NCBI GenBank assembly: GCA_020248405.1
Contig: JADCHQ010000041.1
Location: 1 to 43,015 of the forward strand
Origin: Rhodocyclaceae bacterium
GTDB lineage: Bacteria; Pseudomonadota; Gammaproteobacteria; Burkholderiales; Ga0077523
Direction of reading: 5' to 3'
Length of the DNA stretch: 43,015 nucleotides
This document shows positions 42,777-43,015 of the stretch, piece by piece; the first letter of the stretch is position 1, and each line of letters starts with the position of its first letter. The translations under genes and the position numbers were made by a program. A model generated the notes under the pieces. That model ran no database searches and was not told where the DNA came from. It saw nothing but the letters and a program-made list of their open reading frames with translations.

Positions 42777-43015
42777 TCACAGCGCCAGTTCGGTCTGTTG
42801 CCAGAACGCTCGGATCAGTTTCGGGCGACGCTGCATCGACTTCAGTCGCCGGCGCGCGAAGTCGCTCACTTCCGTGAGGGTGGCCGGACACAGATTGGCG
42901 ATCTCGTGCTTCTTCAGGTACGCCCAGATCGCCTCCACCGGATTGAGCTCCGGGGCATAGGGCGGCAGGAATGCGATGGCGATCTGGCCGTTCTGGGCTT
43001 CGAGCCACTGACGCA
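42777..43015 (-). mobile_element. IS630-family transposase, C-terminal part, cut by window edge
   Basis: On the minus strand the frame entering from the right reads WLEAQNGQIAIAFLPPYAPELNPVEAIW, then AYLKKHEIANLCPATLTEVSDF and ends EL AL with TGA at 42779-42777. LPPYAPELNPVEAIWAYLK is the DDE_3/IS630 signature, with the catalytic Glu in PVEAIW. The first catalytic Asp residues lie outside the window. IS630 elements insert at TA; see the possible end at 42748-42749. Confidence 0.88.

Overview
The window looks like chromosomal DNA of a high-GC betaproteobacterium. The support is: GC-rich third codon positions, an orphan Bug/TctC-type binding protein, a birA-coaX-SPOR run, separate rfaE2, rho with a cysteine-free L31 gene, trxA and fdxA next to each other, and an AddAB-like pair of the betaproteobacterial type. 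The order cannot be fixed by reading alone.

Layout. (1) 1-1850: the end of an integron gene-cassette array, with three recognisable attC sites, a membrane-anchored HIT-like gene, a decayed DUF4160 gene next to an intact DUF2442 gene, and an unknown cassette gene. No integrase gene is in view. (2) 1956-10480: housekeeping and metabolism. It holds a persulfide-dioxygenase-like MBL protein, glnS, an enolase-superfamily enzyme, an unknown small protein and a Bug binding protein (minus strand), a universal stress protein, and the overlapping birA-coaX-SPOR operon (plus strand).

(3) 10492-26114: a large divergent cluster centred on a MerR/B12-binding photoreceptor-repressor of the LitR/CarH family (15366-16337). 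Leftward lie DUF2256, an iron-sulfur bacterial (6-4) photolyase, an acyl-ACP-desaturase-like diiron protein, rfaE2 and a BacA/SbmA-like ABC transporter. Rightward lie a small secreted protein, folE2, an FAD amine-oxidase-like protein, DUF1365, a cyclopropane-fatty-acid-synthase-like methyltransferase, a chalcone-isomerase-like protein, an MFS transporter, DUF3833, an SDR, an NTF2-like protein and a class I photolyase. From the FAD gene on, most genes overlap or abut. The divergent intergenic region carries two 11-bp direct repeats matching the CarH operator half-site pattern, the second lying on the -35 box of a good sigma70 promoter. The likely programme is light or singlet-oxygen defence: DNA photorepair, pterin/folate supply and membrane-lipid modification.

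(4) 26154-33294: hslO, an acyl-CoA synthetase, an ArnT-like glycosyltransferase, rpmE2 with a clear terminator, rho, trxA, and divergent fdxA. (5) 33328-39397: an AddB/AddA-like helicase-nuclease pair; the first protein carries a four-cysteine Fe-S nuclease signature. (6) 39398-43015: an HDOD gene behind a sigma28-type (flagellar) promoter, a three-segment membrane protein paired with an SH3-carrying N-acetylmuramoyl-L-alanine amidase, and the 3' end of an IS630-type transposase running off the window.
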